The position numbers were made by a program, and so were the translations under genes. A stretch of DNA of 64,000 nt from Orychophragmus violaceus (taxonomy: Eukaryota > Streptophyta > Magnoliopsida > Brassicales > Brassicaceae): the NCBI GenBank assembly GCA_030180135.1, contig CM058239.1, positions 47,999,270-48,063,269 of the forward strand, written 5' to 3'. The notes under the pieces are model-generated. The model made no database searches, had not been told where the DNA came from, and saw nothing but the letters and a program-made list of their open reading frames with translations. This document shows, in pieces, positions 34,152 to 45,662 of the stretch; the stretch's first letter is position 1, and every line of letters begins with the position of its first letter.

Positions 34152-34242
34152 CATGATCTGGAACAAATAAAGAGAAAACTTCTAGTAAAAATGGAATATG
34201 CAAATGATTATGTTTATAGACCATCAAGCTCATCTTATATAG
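34152..34242 (-). promoter_or_regulatory. repeated TATA-leader-ATG module, copy 1
   Basis: The minus strand reads CTATATAAG (34,242-34,234), a conserved leader (GGTCTATAAACATAATCATT, TTTCTCTTT) and CATGG with ATG at 34,154-34,152. Copies lie at 39,677-39,767 and 40,235-40,337. The following codons are broken. Confidence 0.5.
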
Positions 34243-34549
34243 TACTAAAAAACTTCTCTCGAAATATTGGTATATGCCATATAATTAGATTTTATTCGGA
34301 CTATCGAAACTGAACCCATTATGGTACTCAAAAGAGTATTCACCAAATCCATTGTTTACTACCAAATTCATGTCTATAGTAACAAACATCACTTATTCGG
34401 ATAACCGGGACATGTGATGTGAACTAACAAACGTTTTGGCAACAACATTTAATCGGACTTTAATGTTATGTTTTTTTGACTTCCAACTATAATATATTTA
34501 ACTATATAGTTTTAGTTTGATTTTCGCCCTAAGATTCTTCGCCGGAACC

Positions 34550-35174
34550 AGATAGACCGGGATCCCAATGAAACATTGAGATTAGCGGAATCGGAGTATT
34601 TGTCTTGGGAGGGAGCCCAGTCGGGCACATTGGATCAAAATAAACGGTATACGGGAAATCAAGATTATGTGGCAATCATAGAGGCACAAAAAAGGTCAAT
34701 GGTGCTTTGTGGATGGATCTTGGAAGGAGGGGGAGAGGTTTAGCGGTCACGGATGGTATAGCTCTTACGAAGGAGTAGTAAACATATTGATGGGTGCTAC
34801 AAATAGTAGACAGAGTCTCTCGCCGTTACACATGGAGTTTAAGGTTCTGCTATGGGCTATGTAATGCATGATGTTCTTCGATCAAAAGCATATAACTTTT
34901 GCAACGGACTGTTCTAAAGTGGTGAAGATAGTGTCCGAGCCAGAGAACTGTCCAGCCTTTGAAGTTTACATAGAAGAAAATGTCAAGAGGAGGACGTCTT
35001 TCACGACATTCGAGCTCAAACACATCTCTCGTACACAGAACAAGACCGCAGATAGACTAGCACGAAGTGCGCGTCTCAGGCAGTCATCCAGCACACATAT
35101 CGGACCGGAACCACCGATATGGTTGATAGGAAATTAGTGTTCTTCCTATATATTGTTGTCAAAAAAAAAAAAAA
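34550..35174 (+). mobile_element. 5'-truncated LINE insertion (RNase H end)
   Basis: Flanked by perfect direct repeats AAGATTCTTCGCCGGAACC (34,531-34,549 and 35,175-35,193). The 3' copy follows directly after a poly(A) tail of about 17 A. The insert reads an RNase H with TFATDCSKVVKIVSEPE and FELKHISRTQNKTADRLARS before the stop near 35,137. The upstream part needs frame changes. 5' truncation, poly(A) and a target-site duplication are the marks of target-primed reverse transcription. Confidence 0.92.
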
Positions 35175-35412
35175 AAGATTCTTCGCCGGAACCTTCCGAT
35201 TATGCATATCACATCGACATGATTCAATTATTCATCCCACAATAAAAGCACAGCCCTTTTGTATATAAATATTCTCATACCACCAACACAAAATAAAGTG
35301 TTCAATGCATCTTCTATACTTGATTATTAAAAACTCACATATATAAAAAGAAATGTGTATCTAGAGGTCTAGACACATATATAAACACTCCATTAATCGT
35401 TTGTAATTTAAA

Positions 35413-37050
35413 TCAATACTATTAAAAAATTGGAGTTTGGCCATGGTACATAAATGTTGTTCCAGAAATTTGCCCTTGATATTATTATGATTTGTAACCT
35501 TCATTAAGGGTAATTAGGGAATATAACATTATCTGTACAATCCATGTTTCCAAACAAGACAATTATTAAACATGTAGCCAAACAACCAAAATCTAATGGG
35601 TCCCACTTTCCTAATTAATTAAAATCAAAACAATTAATTGATAAATATAATGAATAATTTATACATCAACTATTATATATAAATTAAGATTCTTTAATTT
35701 ATGATTTAATTCAAAATATATTTATAATATATTTTAATATCTTTTTATTTTGTTTCAAAAAAAAAAAATATATATATATATATATATACATATTACGATT
35801 GATGTTTTTACGATTGTACTTTTTAGCAGGTTTTTCCATCAAACTGAAAAATATTTAATTAATTAAACGGGTTGAAAAATTAATTAGCCAATCTCGATTA
35901 TAATTTTTTTTTAAAAAAAATTCGCATATAGTAAATAATTTCAGCTGATATATTTTAAAATTAATAAAATATTAAAATGATTTCATACTTATATTATTCA
36001 AATATTTGAAATATATTTTAATATCTTTTTTGTTTCAAATATATATATATATATATATACACATATTACGATTGATGTTTTTACGATTGTACTTTTAGCA
36101 GGTTTTTCCATCAAACTGAAAAATATTTAATTAATTAAACGAGTTGAAAAATTAATTAGCCAATCTTGATTATAAATTTTCTATAAAAAATCGCATATAG
36201 TAAATAATTTCAGCTGATATATTTTAAAATTAATAAAATAATAAAATAATTTCATACTTATATTATTCAAATATTTGAAGCGTCAAATTATGCTTTATGT
36301 TTGAATGAAGTTTTTAACGGATAGTTCCATCAAATTTGCAAATTATATATACGACTACAACATGTATTTTATAAAATAATATTTTAGATAAATAAAATAA
36401 CAATTAAACATATACCATATAACTTTTACAATAGTTGTTTTCACATATATATATTTTTTCCAAACTATGATCTTACGATACAACGCAGATTAAAATATAT
36501 AATGCGAAATCGTTATTTTAATCTCTTAATCCTTACGATATATCTCCTCCAAATAACACATAATTCATTAAAAAAAAAAACTAAATTGCTAACTCACTGT
36601 TTATAATGTTGGTTAAACAATTATAATTAAAATTAGATTACATAATTAAAAATCTAAACTACTATTAACAAAATGAATAAAAAGTAAAATTTGTAAAGAA
36701 AATTAAAACAAGAAGGTTTGCCATGGTATATAAATGTTGTTTCCAGAATTTACCCTTGATATTATTAGGATTTGTAACCTTCATTAAGGGTAAAACTGTA
36801 AAACAATTTATATTTGATTTATTATCTCTACAATCCATGTTTCCAAACAAGACAATTATTAAACATATAGCCAAACAACCAAAATCTAATGGGTCCCACT
36901 TTTTTAATTAATTAAAATCAAAACAAATTAATTGATAAATATAATTAATAATTTATACATCAACTATTATATATAAATTAAGATTCTCTAATTTATGATT
37001 TAATTCAAAATATATTTATAATATATTTTAATATCTTTTTTTTGTTTCAA

Positions 37051-37082
<32 letters not shown>

Positions 37083-37744
37083 TACGATTGATATTTTTAC
37101 GATTGTACTTTTTAGCAGGTTTTTCCATCAAACTGAAAAATATTTAATTAATTAAACGGGTTGAAAAATTAATTAGCCAAACTCCATTATAAATTTTCTA
37201 TAAAAAATTCGCATATAGTAAATAATTTCAGTTAATATATTAATAAAATATTAAAATGATTTCATACTTATATTATTCAAATATTTGAAGCGTCAAATTA
37301 TGCTTTATGTTTGAATGAAGTTTTTAACGGATAGTTCCATCAAATTTGCAAATTATATATACGACTACAACATGTATTTTATAAAATAATATTTTAGATA
37401 AAAAATAACAATTAAACATATACCACATAACTTTTACAATAGTTGTTTTCACATATATATATTTTTTCCAAACTATGATCTTACGATACAACACAGATTA
37501 AAATATATAATGCGAAATCGTTATTTTAATCTCTTAATCCTTACGATATATCTCTTCCAAATAACACATAATTCATTTAAAAAAAACTAAATTGCTAACT
37601 CACTGTTTATAATGTTGGTTAAACAATTATAATCAAAATTAGATTACATAATTAAAAATCTAAACTACTATTAACAAAATGAATAAAAAGTAAATTTTGT
37701 AAAGAAAATTATACCCGCACTTAGAAGTGCGGGTCAAAATCTAG
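35413..37744 (+). mobile_element. two non-autonomous Helitrons joined head to tail
   Basis: Copy A starts TCAATACTATTAAAA at 35,413 after an A and runs to about 36,707 (TTTGTAAAGAAAATT). Copy B follows at once (ACAAGAAGGTTTGCCATGG) and ends with the hairpin ACCCGCACTT-AG-AAGTGCGGGT (37,713-37,734), CAAAATCTAG at 37,744 and a flanking T. At the junction A lacks its terminal hairpin and B lacks its TCAATACTATT start. A separate complete copy at 44,329-45,370 shows the normal ends. Copy A also carries an internal duplication of about 280 bases (about 35,750-36,000 and 36,030-36,280). No Rep/helicase sequence is present. Confidence 0.9.
37713..37734 (+). repeat. Helitron 3' hairpin
   Basis: Ten-base-pair stem with a two-base loop, ten bases before the CTAG terminus. 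It is the presumed rolling-circle termination signal. Confidence 0.85.
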
Positions 37745-38397
37745 TTTAAAATTAAATGTACATAATAATATAATTGACACTTTGCAGTTTGTAGCAACAG
37801 TCTGGTGGTTAATATCTATCGAATGCATTTATACGTACATAGTATTTTTGTACTGGAATATATAACATTTAGAGTGTCGCTATTGACCATATTCATTTCG
37901 TATGAAGGATATAATGTTATTCATAGAAACGAAGAATAAGAAGTTATTGTTTATTTTGTTTTCCGAACAATATACCCAAAGCTTGTATCTTTTATAATAT
38001 AGATTTATATACCAGTGACAAAATATATATATATATATATATATACCTGATAAAGATCATATCCTTTAAAATTCATGGCCGGTAAAAGGATGAAAGAGGT
38101 GGTGGACAATGGATAATGCAAAAATTAGGTGTGGTGGAAGGATGACTAAAAAATTAGTTTTGACCAATTAATTAATTTTATTATAGCCCATTTTGCCTCT
38201 ATGAGAGATCATATGGCCAACGTGAAAAGTGCAGGTTTGTGGACCCAAACCATTAAATGCTTGTCCCCTATTTGTGTCAAACTTCAAAAAAGAATATTTG
38301 TGGGCCCATATTTATTAAATGTTTATGTTCCCTATATGAAATAATAATATGTATCAAATAAAATAAAATTTATTGTAAGTAAGAGTTTTGGGGGAGA
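37745..38397. other. AT-rich spacer
   Basis: Contains an (AT)n microsatellite near 38,022-38,046. No gene seen. Confidence 0.4.
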
Positions 38398-38735
38398 ATA
38401 TAGGGTTTAGGGTTTAGAGTTTGGGTTTAGAGTTTAGGGGTTAGGTTTTATGTTTAGGGGTTTGGGTTTAGGCTTTAGGGGTTAGGGTTTAGGGTTTGGG
38501 GTTAGGGTTTAGGGTTTAGTGTTTAAGCTTTGGAGTTTAGGGCTTAGGATTGTAGGGGTTAGGGTTTAGACCCTAAACCCTAAACGCCTAAACCCTAAAT
38601 GCCTAAACCCAAACCCATAAACACAAACCCTAACCCCTAAACTCTAAACCCTAACCCCAAACCTTAACCCCTAAACCTTAAACCCAAAACCCAAAAATGA
38701 AACCCTAATCTCTAAACCCTAAACCCCACATTAAT
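38398..38735. repeat. degenerate telomere-like repeats, two inverted halves
   Basis: Plus-strand TTTAGGG-type units fill 38,398-38,572 and switch at GTTTAGACCCTAAAC to CCCTAAA-type units up to about 38,735. Units are imperfect (TTTGGGG, TTAGGGG variants), so this is an interstitial array and not a chromosome end. Confidence 0.9.
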
Positions 38736-38752
38736 ACAAATTTCATTCATTT

Positions 38753-38942
38753 GTTAACATGATAACTTAACGTTAACTTAGTTAACACTATTATCGGTTA
38801 CTTGTTAACATAGGGATACAAAGTTAACTTGTTAACGCGGTTAAATTGTTAACATGATTACCTTGTTAACATGGTAACTTAATGTTAATTTGTTAACTTT
38901 GTGTTAACGCGGTTAAATTGTTAACATCATTATATTGTTAAC
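38753..38942. repeat. GTTAAC-rich tandem array
   Basis: Twelve GTTAAC palindromes occur in 190 bases, within irregular units such as TTGTTAACATGATTACC and GTTAACGCGGTTAAATTG. It lies directly next to the telomere-like block. Confidence 0.85.
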
Positions 38943-38984
38943 ATGGTTACTTCAAATTAACTTGTTTCGTATCTTTGTTCCTTA

Positions 38985-39180
38985 CTTCTTTCTCCTCTCC
39001 GCCTCTCTCTCTCTCCCCACACTTCATCTTCTTCTTCATCTTCTTTTTTTTTCTTCAGATTTTTTCTGATTTTTTTCTTTTTCATCTTGTTCTTTTTTTC
39101 TGATTTTTTTATTATTTTTTTTCTTATCTCTTCTCTTCTTCCTTCTTCTTCTTCTTCTTCCTTCTTCTTCTTCTGATTTT
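38985..39180. repeat. pyrimidine-rich (CTT/CT)n microsatellite
   Basis: A long T/C tract with CTT and CT runs. It has no coding value. Confidence 0.85.
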
Positions 39181-39500
39181 TCTGATCATAGATCTTTCGT
39201 TGGAAGTTTGGAACACATTTAGGAAAGAAAAAAGGTTTTTAGGAAAGAGAAAAAGTGATTTTGTAATTGTGATGAAAAGGTAAGGGTATAATAGATTTTT
39301 TTTAGGTGAATAGTGTAGGTGAATAGTGTACCATGTGAAAGAACTAATTATTCAATTATCCGTTGCTATACATTCATATTTCCCCCGGTAAAACCGTATG
39401 CAACGTAGAATTACTAATCTATATCTTTAAAGATTTTGCAACGTCAAATACTTTTTTGCTTTGACTCTAACGATTGAATGTCCAATATTTTAAGGAGAAT
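39181..39500. other. spacer
   Basis: Short duplicated GGTGAATAGTGTA near 39,306-39,332. No gene. Confidence 0.4.
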
Positions 39501-39676
39501 ATCACTTTTCTTTTTTAAATATCTTATTTCCAATGACATTTGTAGATTTGGAAAGGAATATGTCATAGAATATATTTTTAAATTCAAACTAATAAATTAT
39601 TGTGAAAGATATTGTTTTTTTAAGAAAATGAATTAACTAAATGAATAAAAATAGATTTGATTATGAAGAATAATAC

Positions 39677-39767
39677 CATGGTCTGAATAAAATAAAGAGA
39701 AATCTTATAGTAAAAATGGAAGATGCAAATGATTATGTTTATAGACCACCAAGCTCACCTTATATAG
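39677..39767 (-). promoter_or_regulatory. repeated TATA-leader-ATG module, copy 2
   Basis: CTATATAAG at 39,767-39,759 and ATG at 39,679-39,677 in CCATGG context. The first codons read MVLFFIIKSIFIHL before stops. Surrounding sequence (39,520-40,010) is a diverged duplicate of 33,960-34,480. Confidence 0.5.
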
Positions 39768-40234
39768 TACTAAGAAACTTCTCTCGAAATATTGGTATAT
39801 GCCATAGAACTAAGTTTTATTCGGACTATCGGGACTGAATCTCATATGGTACTCAAAAGAATATTCACCAAATCCATTGTTTACCACCAAATCCATGTCT
39901 ACAGTAATAGGTAACATTTATTCGGACTATATGCTCAATGGGACAAACGGGACATGTGATGTGAACTAAGAACATCTTGGCAACAACATTCAATCGGACT
40001 TTTAGATCTCACGCTCTTTTTTATACAAAATCTCAAACGTATGTTTGTTCACATCACATCATTAGAATTTAGCTTTGTGCTAACCGAGTTTCTTCTTTCA
40101 TGGGACCAAACTAACAAAACATAATTAAAAAACTAAAAACATAGAAATTCTTTCAAAACAGAGAAGAAGAATAAAACAATAGAAATGAAAACGGATAATT
40201 TGACCAAACTTTTGATGATCCGGAAGAAAACTTC

Positions 40235-40337
40235 CATGGTCAAAGAGAAAAAAATCAAAAAAGAGAGAGAGCTTCTTGAAAATTTGGAAGATGCAGACGA
40301 TTGTGTTTCTAAGCCACCTCAAACTCTCCTTATATAG
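40235..40337 (-). promoter_or_regulatory. repeated TATA-leader-ATG module, copy 3
   Basis: CTATATAAG at 40,337-40,329 and ATG at 40,237-40,235 in CCATGG context. The frame reads MEVFFRIIKSLVKLSVFISI and stops after about 34 codons. The FF-IIKS start is shared with copy 2, suggesting remnants of one gene family. Confidence 0.5.
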
Positions 40338-40399
40338 GATTTCACAAACTTCTCTAGAAAGATAGGTATATCCCATAGAATATTTTTTTTCAATCTCGA

Positions 40400-40890
40400 A
40401 CTAATAATATATTCACAAAGATATTATACTTTTTAAGGAAATGAATTAATTAATTGACTTTAAATCGACCCGATGACATTTCTGTGAATAAGTCGAACCC
40501 CAAACCCAATTGTTTATTTTTGGCCTTTCCATGTCACACTTCCACGCCATCATTATCCGCCTCTAGAGCCCTCTCGTGACGACACGTCAGCAATCGCCCA
40601 AAATTACTTCTCATTTAAAGGTATAGATAGTTTTACGATTTCACAAAACTAATTAACTGAAAATTATACTAATACTAAAAAGAATTAAATTAATATTTGT
40701 TGCCAAAATATGATGTACAATGAACGGTTTGTGTATAGGCGAGAAAATCTTTCATTAACTTTTTAATTGCATGTAATGTAATAGTTTTGATGTAATCAAA
40801 ATATAATCAAAATATAATCACATATCGACTATTTTACAACACTTAAAATATAATATAGTAAACCGTTTTGTGTGTTATATGAAAATGTTA
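40400..40890. other. AT-rich spacer
   Basis: No gene seen. It contains CCAC/TGACGACACGTCAGC-rich sequence near 40,540-40,600 with an ACGT core of the kind found in plant promoters, but there is no gene next to it. Confidence 0.35.
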
Positions 40891-42395
40891 TGTTCACTGA
40901 GTTTTAAAAGCTAACAAAACATGTCATCTACCAAGTAGTATAGAGCGTAGTACACAATATGATACAAGGGAGCATATCAAGATTTTAGGTGATGTGGAGA
41001 AAAGTATGTGGAATGGATGGAAGCTGGAGCTGATAAAGACATGTCAAGAGGTGTAGCTGAGCTGAAAAAGGATCTTGGAGAGAAAATTTCACTTTGAAGA
41101 AGTTTACATATTCTTGGGAGAAGATTTAAGAAAATGAGATATTTTCCTAAAAATATGAAGTTATCAAAATATAAAGGTTGGCTAGGGTTTGCCACAACCT
41201 TTTAAATATAAATACCAAAAGTCTATGTTATGAAAACTCACGAGCCTATGGTATATTTGAGAGATGCACACATGTGTGTGTGGCGTCTTCTCACCATAAG
41301 GATGTAGGTCTTCTGGTGGTACTTATCTATCTAGAAAAGAGTGATAGGCAATGTAATGTTGGATATCACAACAACTATAATTGCAATCTTGTTCTAGTGG
41401 ATTCGTTCTGGACTAGTCCCGAGGATGTAGGAAAACTAATCCTCGATATAAAAATTCTATGTGCTCTTTACGTTATGCACTCAAACATACAGATCTAGTA
41501 ACAAACTGTGTTTTCAAATGGTATCAGAGCGGGTTCTCGTTTGAAGTCTATTCTTGTTTCGGGTAGATCATGGATTTATGGTTAGAAGGATAAAGTTGAA
41601 GATGAAATTGTTTGGAGTGTTTTTGTACATGTCGCAGAGTAGTACAAGAAGTGATACATGAATCGTGAAGTGCTCCAAGAAGTGATACAAGATGTGGAGA
41701 TGTAACATGAAGCTTAGTGTTTTGATGTGAAGCATTGAGTATGCTTGGATTATAAAACTCAATCATCAAGGGAGAGATCGATCATGCTGTGTTAACTGAG
41801 TTTTAAAAGATATCAAAACATGTCATCTACCAAGTAGTACAGAGCGTAGTACACAATGTAATACAAGGGAGCGTATCAAGATTGTAGGTGATGTGAAGCT
41901 AAATATGTGGAATGGATGGAAGCTGGAGGATAAGGACGTGCCAAGAGGTGTAGCTAAGCTGGAAAAGGATATTGGAGAGAATATATCACCTTGAAGAATA
42001 TTTCCATATTCTCAAGTATAACCTAAAATATGAAGTTATCAAAATGTAAAAGTTGGCTAGGGTTAGCCATGACCACTTAAGTATAAATACCAATATGTTG
42101 TGTTATGAAAACTCATGAGTCTAGCGTATACTTGAGAGATACACACATATGTGTGTGGTGTCGTCTCACCATAAGGATGAAGATATTTTGGTGGTACATA
42201 TCTATCTAGAAAAGAGTGATAGGCATTGTAGTGTTGGATATCAAATCAATTGTAATTGCAATCTTATTCCAGTAGATTTGTTCTGGATTAGGTCCCAGAG
42301 ATATAGAAAAACTGAACCTCGATAAAAAAAAAGTTTTATGTGTTCTTTACTTTATGCACTCAAACATATAGATCTAACCACAAACTCCGTTTTCA
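40891..42395 (+). mobile_element. coding-free copia-type element (TRIM-like), two LTRs
   Basis: LTRs at 40,891-41,516 and 41,790-42,395 both start TGTT-ACTGAGTTTTAAAA and end CCGTTTTCA or TGTGTTTTCA. The 273-base interior starts with a primer-binding site TGGTATCAGAGC (41,519-41,530) and ends in a purine tract (AAGGGAGAGATCG) before the second LTR. There is no gag or pol. It is either a non-autonomous family member or an internal-deletion derivative. No 5-base target duplication is evident, so the ends may have diverged. Confidence 0.88.
41519..41530 (+). promoter_or_regulatory. primer-binding site of the TRIM-like element
   Basis: TGGTATCAGAGC, two bases after the first LTR. Complementary to the 3' end of initiator tRNA-Met, as in copia elements. 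Confidence 0.9.
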
Positions 42396-42814
42396 TTATA
42401 CTCTCAAACAAAGAAAGAAGAGAAAATAAAAAATAAGAGAGTTAGAAGGAGAATTTATTTTCATAGAATTATTAGAATAAGTGAAAATCAAAATACTTGT
42501 TTCTAAATTTAAGAAGGAAATGTAAATTGTATTTGTATTAATTTTTATAATCTGTTCAGCGTTAAAAAAATGGAAAACCTTCACTAAATCTGAATTGTTA
42601 TGAAAAATTATGAAGTACAAAATTTTAAATGATTATTAATCAAATTTATAACTAAATATACTATTTGTCTTGACCCATTTAATTATGTAGTGAAATATAT
42701 GTTAAAAATCAGATACAAAGTATATGTTAATAGAATAAAATCCCCACTAACCAAATCTCAACTTCAATATGGTTTGTCTCGGTTCGGCTCAACACGCATG
42801 TGATTTAACGTGAA
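42396..42814. other. AT-rich spacer
   Basis: No gene seen. Confidence 0.4.
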
Positions 42815-42847
42815 CTAGAGTTTGATCCGCGCTTAAAAAGCGCGGAT
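42815..42847 (-). mobile_element. Helitron 3' terminus, minus orientation
   Basis: The minus strand reads ATCCGCGCTT-TTT-AAGCGCGGAT (stem of 10), then CAAACTCTAG with T next. This matches the ends at 37,744 and 45,370 in layout but with a different stem sequence. The element extends to the right. A possible 5' end is TCAATACTATTAAAA at 51,871 (minus). Confidence 0.75.
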
Positions 42848-44328
42848 TTATTTTTTCTTTTGCTTTTTTTAATAATTGAATGATATTATGTTTATTATAT
42901 TAGATAGTTATTTTTATAAGTAATTGAAAATTAAGATAACTATGAAAGGAAAGACTGATCGAGTTTTATTAATTATTTTTGATTTTTTATTTATTTTAAA
43001 TTTAGATAATTACAACGGAATGTCGAATTCCATTTTAAACAACTAAATAGTTTAAGTTCATTTCGATAAAAATTTAATCATTTGAGTAGGAAATGCATAA
43101 TGTAACTGTAGTTTTTTCAGTTTATATTAATATTTATTGCAATAACATTTTATCTTTGTAATTTTATATAATAAATTGATTATGTATAGAAAATATTGAG
43201 AATAATAGTTTATCTTGTCTAATCCAAATTATATAATGTGGATAGCTAAAAAAGATTAAATATTTTTATTAAATACAAATTAGGTTTTGGATGTATTTTT
43301 TGTACAATTTTAAAATTGTGAACTTTCAAATGTATTTTATTTTACTTTAAATTATCAATACTATTAAAAACATATAATAACATGCTAAGATTTCAATTTG
43401 ATCTAATTCAGTTGAAAGCCTTTTATTTACAGGCCCAACCTTCCCACTGTTTTATTAAATTTCTTTGATCAATTAATATAAATATTAGCCCATTCGATTA
43501 GTCATTTAATTTTAAACAGCCCAATAACCTATATGGCCCATTTATACTTTAGTTTTCCTTCAGATGTTCAATATCTGACAATGATTCTTTCCAAAAGCGG
43601 TCCGATTTCAACAAATTATCAGACAAAGCTCAGGTTTATGTGGTCGATTCGTATCTTTTATTCTCCAATTTGCCAACTTTTAATAGTATTTATGACTAAA
43701 CAAAATCTGTTAAGATCTTATCGTTGATATAATTTTTAGCGGGAGCAGACTTGTTGCATGTGGATAATCTAGATGTAAAATTGTTTCTCCTTTGCGTTTA
43801 TGTCTATAATGTAACTTAAGAAACTCTTTTTCAAACTCTTCATCTTCCGATTGATTTCGGATCTTAGATCATTCGAATCCTAAAATACGATATCTTGATT
43901 TCTTTCTCTTATGATTTTTTAATTAGTTTTATATGCAGTATTCAGTGTCAATGTCGATGTTCTATTTTTATTTGCTTTTTTTCAGGAACATTTGTTTCTA
44001 ATTTCTACCATAATCAAGGAAAAGCTATCCATATTCAAACCACGATTCTTGTACGATAAGTTTATAAATTTGCTCAAGGATTCTATGATTTGCCATCAGT
44101 AATCTATTGTTTATGAAATATTATACATATTTAGAATTCAACTGATTGATTCCTTTGTTTTGTTTATATAGATTTTAATGGATTTAGCTAATGATTTAAA
44201 ATCTTCTTTCTTGTATTATTTGGTGACGATGTGAAGGAAAACCAGTATATGTTAAACATTCCTGTATGGACAATAAAGTTCATATATAAGATAAGTACGA
44301 TTCTTATTTTAAACATTGTTTATTGTAA
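42848..44328. other. AT-rich sequence, probably Helitron-derived
   Basis: A plus-strand TCAATACTATTAAAAACAT at 43,354 looks like another Helitron 5' end without an obvious partner. No gene seen. Confidence 0.4.
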
Positions 44329-45370
44329 TCAATACTATTAAAACAGGAAGGTTTGCCATGGTACATAAATGTTGTTCCCGGAATTTGCCCTTGATATTAT
44401 TAAGATTTGTAACCTTCATTAAGGGTAATTAGGAAATATAACATTATCTCTACAATCCATGTTTCCAAACAAGACAATTATTAAACATGTAGCCAAACAA
44501 CCAAAATCTAATGGGTTCCACTTTTCTAATTAATTAAAATAAAAACAAATTAATTGATAAATATAATGAATAATTTATACATCAACTATTATATATAAAT
44601 TAAGATTCTCTAATTTATGATTTAATTCAAAATATATTTATAATATATTTTAATATCTTTTTATTTTGTTTCAAATATATATATATACACATATTACGAT
44701 TGATGTTTTTACGATTGTACTTTTTAGCAGGTTTTTCCATCAAACTGAAAAAAATTAATTAATTAAACGGGTTGAAAAATTAATTAGCCAATCTCGATTA
44801 TAAATTTTCTATAAAAAAATTCGCATATAGTAAATAATTTCAGCTGATATATTTTAAAATTAATAAAATATTAAAATGATTTCATACTTATATTATTCAA
44901 ACATTTGAAGCGTCAAATTATGCTTTATGTTTGAATGAAGTTTTTAACGGATAGTTCCATCAAATTTGCAAATTATATATACGACTACAACATGTATTTT
45001 ATAAAATAATATTTTAGATAAATAAAATAACAATTAAACATATACCACATAACTTTTACGATAGTTGTTTTCACATATATATATTTTTTCCAAATTATGA
45101 TCTTACGATACAACACAGATTAAAATATATAATGCGAAATCCTTATTTTAATCTCTTAATCCTTACGATATATCTCCTCCAAATAATACATAATTCATTT
45201 AAAAAAAAAAATTAAATTGCTAACTCACTGTTTATAATGTTGGTTAAACAATTATAATCAAAATTAGATTACATAATTAAAAATCTAAATTACTATTAAC
45301 AAAATGAATAAAAAGTAAAATTTGTAAAGAAAATTAAACCCGCACTTTCTAAGTGCGGGTCAAAATCTAG
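44329..45370 (+). mobile_element. complete non-autonomous Helitron
   Basis: It starts TCAATACTATTAAAAC after A (44,328). It ends with hairpin ACCCGCACTT-TCT-AAGTGCGGGT (45,338-45,360) and CAAAATCTAG at 45,370, followed by T. Insertion between A and T, a TC start, a CTAG end and a subterminal hairpin are the Helitron hallmarks. It is about 1,042 bases long, non-coding and very similar to the pair at 35.4-37.7 kb. Confidence 0.93.
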
Positions 45371-45408
45371 TTATTTTTAAGTTGAATATGAACTGATTTT
45401 ATTAATTA

Positions 45409-45660
45409 CTCCCCCTCTGTCTCACAATGTTACATGTTTTAACATTTTCACACATTTTAAGAAATAAATTATAATACCAACTTTAACCTCTCAATAATAT
45501 AATTAATACTTTTAACTTTATATTGAGAAATGTATTTTCAATTAATGGCATGGGTAAAATAGGTAAACAACTCCAAATTTTACATTGGAAATACAAAACT
45601 TATATATTTGTGAAACAAATTTTTTTTCCCAAAACTTACATCTTTGTGAAACGGAGGGAG
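45409..45660. mobile_element. Stowaway-type MITE (mariner-like)
   Basis: Terminal inverted repeats CTCCCCCTCTGTCTCAC and GTGAAACGGAGGGAG are flanked by TA on both sides (45,407-45,408 and 45,661-45,662). Length is 252 bases and it is non-coding. The ends match the Stowaway consensus CTCCCTCCGTTTC with small changes. Confidence 0.9.
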
Positions 45661-45662
45661 TA

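Noticed and set aside
40125..40376. An 83-codon minus-strand open frame with a MGYTYLSREV start
   Set aside because: It spans the TATA and leader of the repeated module, so the frame would begin upstream of the likely transcription start.
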